Shown: positions 5,833-8,829 of the stretch, piece after piece | Position numbering within the stretch: position 1 is the first letter of the stretch | Layout of the letters: every line of letters begins with the position of its first letter | Assembly: GCA_021786455.1 (NCBI GenBank) | Contig: JAJYNF010000084.1 | Coordinates: 1-8,829 of the forward strand | Direction of reading: 5' to 3' | Source: Acidobacteriota bacterium | GTDB taxonomy: Bacteria; Acidobacteriota; Terriglobia; UBA7540 | Length of the DNA stretch: 8,829 nucleotides | Notes under the pieces: generated by a model | Databases searched by the model: none | Told to the model about the DNA's origin: nothing | The model's input: only the letters and a program-made list of their open reading frames with translations | Made by a program: the position numbers and the translations under genes

Positions 5833-6576
5833 ATGTCTTACGATTTTTCAATCGATAAAAAGACCGGCATCATTCTCATAACGGGTTACATCCTGGTGGG
5901 ATTACTGCTTTTTGTAGCGGGGTTCCTTCTTGGAATCAACTACGGCCTATCTTCGAAGGCAGCGGAAATCCTGGCTCGCTCCTCTCCACCGGCCTCTGCA
6001 ATTTCATCTCCCCGAATCGCCACATCAGGCGAGAGAAAACCCCGAACTCCGCCCGCGACGGCAAGCCTGCCGCCTGCGACCGTCGCCTCTGTGCTCAACC
6101 CAGCGCCCCTGACTTCTCCATCAGCCATGGTCACTAGGGTGCAGGAGTATGGCGCGAAGGCTGGAGCACCGTCTCCAACTCCTTCCGTGGGTGGTCCGCA
6201 AAGTGCTAGTTCACCGCCTGCCGCTTCAACGCCAGCCGCGCCTTCTGCGTCGCAGCCGCCTAGCGAGCCTCAACCTGGCCTCAACACCGCAGCGCCAACC
6301 ACACCCAATGCCTCAACTCCTGTAGGCAACTTAAGCGGTTACTCAATCCAGGTGGGGGCATTTTTGGATCCGATCAACGCTTCTCGGCTCGCCAAGAACC
6401 TTCAAGAGCAAGGATATCCCGCTAGAGTGCTTAATTTTTCGGATTCAGAGTATCGCGTGTGGCACGCGGTTCGGTTCGGTGAATTCAAGCATCTCGAGGC
6501 CGCGGCCCGAGCAGCCAGGCAATTTGAACGCCGCCAGCAACTCGTTGCCATCGTGCGACGCGCCGATTCCCTCTAA
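5833..6576 (+). CDS. Single-pass membrane protein with C-terminal SPOR domain (247 aa)
   Basis: This protein has a short cytoplasmic N-terminus, a transmembrane helix at about residues 12-35 (IILITGYILVGLLLFVAGFL), and a long Pro/Ala/Ser-rich linker (about 48-167) suited to crossing the periplasm. A SPOR domain follows at about 168-245, with GYSIQVGAFLDPINASRLAK at its start, then GYPARVL and FGEFKHLEAAARAARQF. SPOR domains bind denuded peptidoglycan glycan strands, typically at division sites (FtsN, DamX type). The start is ATG 5833, 43 bp after the PAAR-like gene. An earlier ATG at 5826 is out of frame and stops quickly. Its position suggests co-transcription with the spike genes, so it may anchor or place the T6SS in the cell wall, where other systems use OmpA-like domains. 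That is inference: it could equally be an unrelated division or envelope protein. No catalytic motif is visible. Confidence 0.88.
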   Translation: MSYDFSIDKKTGIILITGYILVGLLLFVAGFLLGINYGLSSKAAEILARSSPPASAISSPRIATSGERKPRTPPATASLPPATVASVLNPAPLTSPSAMVTRVQEYGAKAGAPSPTPSVGGPQSASSPPAASTPAAPSASQPPSEPQPGLNTAAPTTPNASTPVGNLSGYSIQVGAFLDPINASRLAKNLQEQGYPARVLNFSDSEYRVWHAVRFGEFKHLEAAARAARQFERRQQLVAIVRRADSL

Positions 6577-6782
6577 ACCAGCCGGTTTGCCACCCCTGAT
6601 GATTCCGGCTCCGGCCGCCTTACGTCTTTCGGGCCATCTGCCCCATGGATGCAGCGGCAAAGCCTGCCCATAGGAACCACATCGAACCTGGACCATGACC
6701 ACTGCCTTGCTGGTTTGACACGCTCTGGAGCGGCCAGCTATCCTGGAAAGAACAGGTCGAAATTAACCGGCAACTGGGACAA
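6577..6782 (+). other. Intergenic region between the SPOR gene and the DUF1385 gene
   Basis: This gap of about 206 bp separates the T6SS-related block from the housekeeping block. It contains the promoter listed at 6715-6744. AAACC-AGCC-GGTTT immediately after the SPOR stop and GCCGG/CCGGC about 20 bases apart could form weak hairpins, but neither has a T-run, so I do not call a terminator. A 17-codon open frame from ATG 6644 has no coding support. Confidence 0.4.
6715..6744 (+). promoter_or_regulatory. Probable sigma-70 promoter for the DUF1385-prfA unit
   Basis: An exact TTGACA -35 box (6715-6720) is followed after 18 bp by TATCCT (6739-6744), 4 of 6 match to the -10 consensus. The predicted start is near 6751, about 30 bases before the GTG and 70 before the TTG candidate start of the DUF1385 gene. 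It marks the likely beginning of a new transcription unit. Confidence 0.5.
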
Positions 6783-7820
6783 GTGGCGCTTTCGAAGTTT
6801 CCGGAGAAGGGATCAAGCTTGACGGCTTTTTCTGGCAAATGGCGGCAATTGGCATGGGCGAGCACCCGTGCGGCATCGCTGCTGCTTCAGGCGCCGGAAG
6901 AGGCGCTCATGGGCGGGCAAGCCGTAATCGAAGGCGTGATGATGCGTGCGCCGCACTCCTACGCAGTGGCCGTTCGCCAGCCATCCGGGAATCTGCGGGT
7001 CATATCACGCTCTCTCAATCGTCCGGCGGAAAAGCACCGTTGGCTCGGTTGGCCGGTTCTCCGGGGATTGGGCGTGCTCGGCCAGTCGCTCGTCGTCGGC
7101 ATTTGGGCATTGCGTTACTCCGCTGAGCAAGCCATGGAAAATCCAGAGCCGGCGGAAGCCCGGCCAAGCGGAAAATCGGAGATGAGCCGTTGGGTCCTGG
7201 CCTTGAATGTGGCGCTTTCGCTCGGCTTTTTCATCGCCTTTTACAAGTTTCTGCCGCTTTACATGGCAACCCTTGTCAGCAGGCATTATCGTGCGGCGAA
7301 AAACATATTCGTGTTTAACCTGCTGGATGGATTGCTTCGTCTGGCGCTCTTCTTCGGTTTTCTCGCGCTGATTTCACAGATGAAGGATATTCAGCGGGTC
7401 TTCGAGTACCACGGCGCAGAGCATAAGGTGGTGTGGGCGTATGAACGGAGAGGCAAGCTCGACGTTGAAGCGGCGCGCGCCTGCTCGCGGTTCCACCCGC
7501 GTTGCGGAACCAGCTTTCTTTTGGTTGTTATGGTCGTTGCCTTGATTTTTTACCTGTTTCTCCCCTTCCACTCGTTTGCGGGACGGCTGGCTGCAAGAAT
7601 CGCGTTGTTGCCAGTCATCGTGGGCGTGTCGTACGAGTTCATTCGGTACGCAGCCAAAGCGAAAGGGAGGATTTGGAAAATAGCGTCGGCGCCCGGCCTG
7701 TGGCTGCAACGCATCACCACGCGCGAGCCGGACACCGGCCAACTTGAGACCGCCATCCGAGCGCTCGAATCGGCGCTCGAACTCGAGAAACAGCAAGGTG
7801 GCGACCTCGTGGTAGCATGA
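6783..7820 (+). CDS. DUF1385 family membrane protein, YqhQ-like (345 aa)
   Basis: DUF1385 proteins are conserved integral membrane proteins of unknown biochemical role. Signature motifs are all present: MGGQAVIEGVMMR at 43-55, VFEYHGAEHK at 206-215 with candidate metal or catalytic residues E208, H210, E213 and H214, and SRFHPRCGTSF at 235-245. The C-terminal LWLQRITTREP at 306-316 is also typical. Hydrophobic segments lie at about 92-110, 137-162, 178-200, 245-262 and 270-288. The GTG at 6783 is the longest start. TTG 6819 (residue 13) has GGAGAAGG ending 8 bases upstream and may be the true start, giving 333 residues. The conserved core begins at Met43 (6909), so everything before it is lineage-specific. 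prfA follows after 93 bp; this pairing is common across bacterial phyla, which hints at a link to translation or protein quality control without proving one. Confidence 0.92.
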   Translation: MALSKFPEKGSSLTAFSGKWRQLAWASTRAASLLLQAPEEALMGGQAVIEGVMMRAPHSYAVAVRQPSGNLRVISRSLNRPAEKHRWLGWPVLRGLGVLGQSLVVGIWALRYSAEQAMENPEPAEARPSGKSEMSRWVLALNVALSLGFFIAFYKFLPLYMATLVSRHYRAAKNIFVFNLLDGLLRLALFFGFLALISQMKDIQRVFEYHGAEHKVVWAYERRGKLDVEAARACSRFHPRCGTSFLLVVMVVALIFYLFLPFHSFAGRLAARIALLPVIVGVSYEFIRYAAKAKGRIWKIASAPGLWLQRITTREPDTGQLETAIRALESALELEKQQGGDLVVA

Positions 7821-7873
7821 ACGTTTGGGGACAAAGCGCCGGTAGCACGCAACCCGTAGCGGCGCCTGCTGGG

Positions 7874-7891
7874 CAGGAGTTTTGCTCCCTG
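7874..7891 (+). other. Small hairpin in the DUF1385-prfA gap
   Basis: GGAG (7876-7879) pairs with CTCC (7885-7888) around TTTTG. Allowing one bulged C, the stem extends to CAGGAG against CTCC(C)TG. It lies 23 bases before the prfA start and is too weak, and lacks a T-run, for a terminator. It could slightly affect prfA translation or be chance. Confidence 0.2.
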
Positions 7892-7913
7892 ACTGAGTGA
7901 GCGGGACGGTAAG

Positions 7914-8829
7914 ATGAACTTCATTGGCAAACTCGAGGAAATTGAGACGCGTTACGACGAGCTGACTTTGGCGCTGAGCGACCCAAAGATTCTCGCCGAC
8001 CCGGCGAATTATCAGAAGGCTGCGAAGATGCACGCCGAACTGCGCGTGATCGTTGAGAAGTTTCGCGAATGGAAGGAAATCCAGAGGGACATCGTCGGCG
8101 CCAAATCGCTGCTCGAAGAATCGTCGTCGGAGCCGGAGATGAAGGCATTGGCGCAAGAAGAGCTTGCGCAACTCGAGAAACAGCAGGGAGAGACGGAAGC
8201 TCGCCTGAAAATTCTTCTTCTGCCCAACGATCCGAACGATGAGAAGAACGCCGTGCTGGAGATCCGGGCCGGCACGGGCGGCGACGAGGCAACCTTGTTC
8301 GCGCAGGAAATCTTTCGCATGTACACGCGCTACGCGGAGTCGCAAGGATGGCGGGTGGAGGTTTTGTCCACATCGGTTTCCGCCGTGGCCGGCCTCAAAG
8401 AAGTTATCGCGCTTGTGGAGGGGCGGCAGGTTTACAGCAAGCTGAAATACGAAAGCGGCGTCCACCGCGTGCAACGTGTTCCCGCAACCGAGCAGCAAGG
8501 ACGAATCCACACCTCGGCCGTGACCGTGGCTGTCTTGCCGGAAGCCGACGCGGTAGAAATCGAGATTGATCCCAAGGACATCCGCGTGGACACCTTCTGC
8601 TCTTCGGGGCCGGGCGGCCAATCCGTGAACACCACGTATTCGGCCGTCCGCATTACCCACCTGCCCACGGGGATCGTCGTTTCCTGTCAGGATGAAAAAT
8701 CCCAGATTAAAAACCGCGCGAAGGCCATGCGAGTCCTGCGGTCAAGACTGTATGAGATGAAGGTGCAGGAGCAGCAAAAGCAGATCGTCGAAGAGCGACG
8801 GTCCATGGTGGGCACGGGCGACCGCAGCG
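7914..8829 (+). CDS. prfA: Peptide chain release factor 1 (partial, first 305 codons)
   Basis: RF1 recognises UAA and UAG in the ribosomal A site and triggers release of the finished protein. The window holds 305 codons and cuts off within the C-terminal region; family members are about 355-360 residues. Residues 1 to about 110 are the coiled N-terminal domain; EIRAGTGGDEATLFA at 116-130 is the conserved PCRF core. PAT at 190-192 is the RF1-type stop-codon tripeptide (RF2 has SPF), so this is RF1, not RF2. SGPGGQSVNTTYSAVRITHL at 231-250 contains the GGQ (234-236) that reaches the peptidyl-transferase centre. Its Gln is normally methylated by PrmC, whose gene often follows prfA and may lie just outside. 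Compared with the E. coli loop (GAGGQHVNTTDSAVRI), Pro, Ser and Tyr replace Ala, His and Asp. ATG 7914 gives the expected N-terminus; its ribosome site is weak. Confidence 0.97.
   Translation, partial: MNFIGKLEEIETRYDELTLALSDPKILADPANYQKAAKMHAELRVIVEKFREWKEIQRDIVGAKSLLEESSSEPEMKALAQEELAQLEKQQGETEARLKILLLPNDPNDEKNAVLEIRAGTGGDEATLFAQEIFRMYTRYAESQGWRVEVLSTSVSAVAGLKEVIALVEGRQVYSKLKYESGVHRVQRVPATEQQGRIHTSAVTVAVLPEADAVEIEIDPKDIRVDTFCSSGPGGQSVNTTYSAVRITHLPTGIVVSCQDEKSQIKNRAKAMRVLRSRLYEMKVQEQQKQIVEERRSMVGTGDRS

Noticed and set aside
7780..8185. A 16-base exact repeat (7780-7795 and 8170-8185), coding LEKQQG in both the DUF1385 protein and RF1
   Set aside because: Both copies lie in coding frame within helical Glu/Gln-rich segments. 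A match this short, in similar amino-acid contexts, is most simply coincidence.
7374..8660. A 428-codon open frame on the minus strand
   Set aside because: It crosses the 3' half of the DUF1385 gene and most of prfA in antisense, both clearly real, and its translation looks like no known protein.

Overview
The window looks like chromosomal DNA from a GC-rich, Gram-negative-type bacterium. A Verrucomicrobia-like (Pedosphaera/Limisphaera-type) or related soil or freshwater origin fits best. Reasons: a Tat-exported aldo/keto reductase sits next to what looks like a Tat-exported glycoside hydrolase; a DUF1385 gene is coupled to prfA; and the release factor carries a GPGGQSVNTTYSAVRI version of its catalytic loop. 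The lineage is inference, because there is no rRNA or marker search behind it.

Region 1 (1-1245, minus strand): two genes form a leftward unit. The first is an aldo/keto reductase with a Tat signal. The second is the first 70 codons of another Tat-type exported protein whose mature N-terminus resembles family-2 glycoside hydrolases. A perfect 17-bp palindrome containing TATAAT on the minus strand lies directly upstream and is probably the promoter/operator of the unit.

Region 2 (1246-1545): a 300-bp divergent intergenic region. It holds that palindrome and, pointing right, a likely extended -10 promoter for the next block.

Region 3 (1546-6576, plus strand): a compact type VI secretion (T6SS) spike cluster. 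It contains tssG (baseplate wedge), vgrG (spike trimer, no fused effector), an eight-unit MORN-type repeat protein, a DUF4280 PAAR-like tip protein, and a single-pass membrane protein with a SPOR peptidoglycan-binding domain. No other T6SS core genes (sheath, Hcp, ClpV, TssE/F/K, membrane complex) are in the window, and no recognisable effector is present. The MORN and SPOR genes are therefore the interesting unknowns: one lies between the spike and its tip, the other directly follows the tip gene.

Region 4 (6577-8829, plus strand): a housekeeping unit with a consensus -35 promoter, a DUF1385 (YqhQ-like) membrane protein, and the first 305 codons of prfA (peptide chain release factor 1), which runs off the right edge.

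No tRNA, rRNA, CRISPR array, insertion sequence or strong intrinsic terminator was seen.
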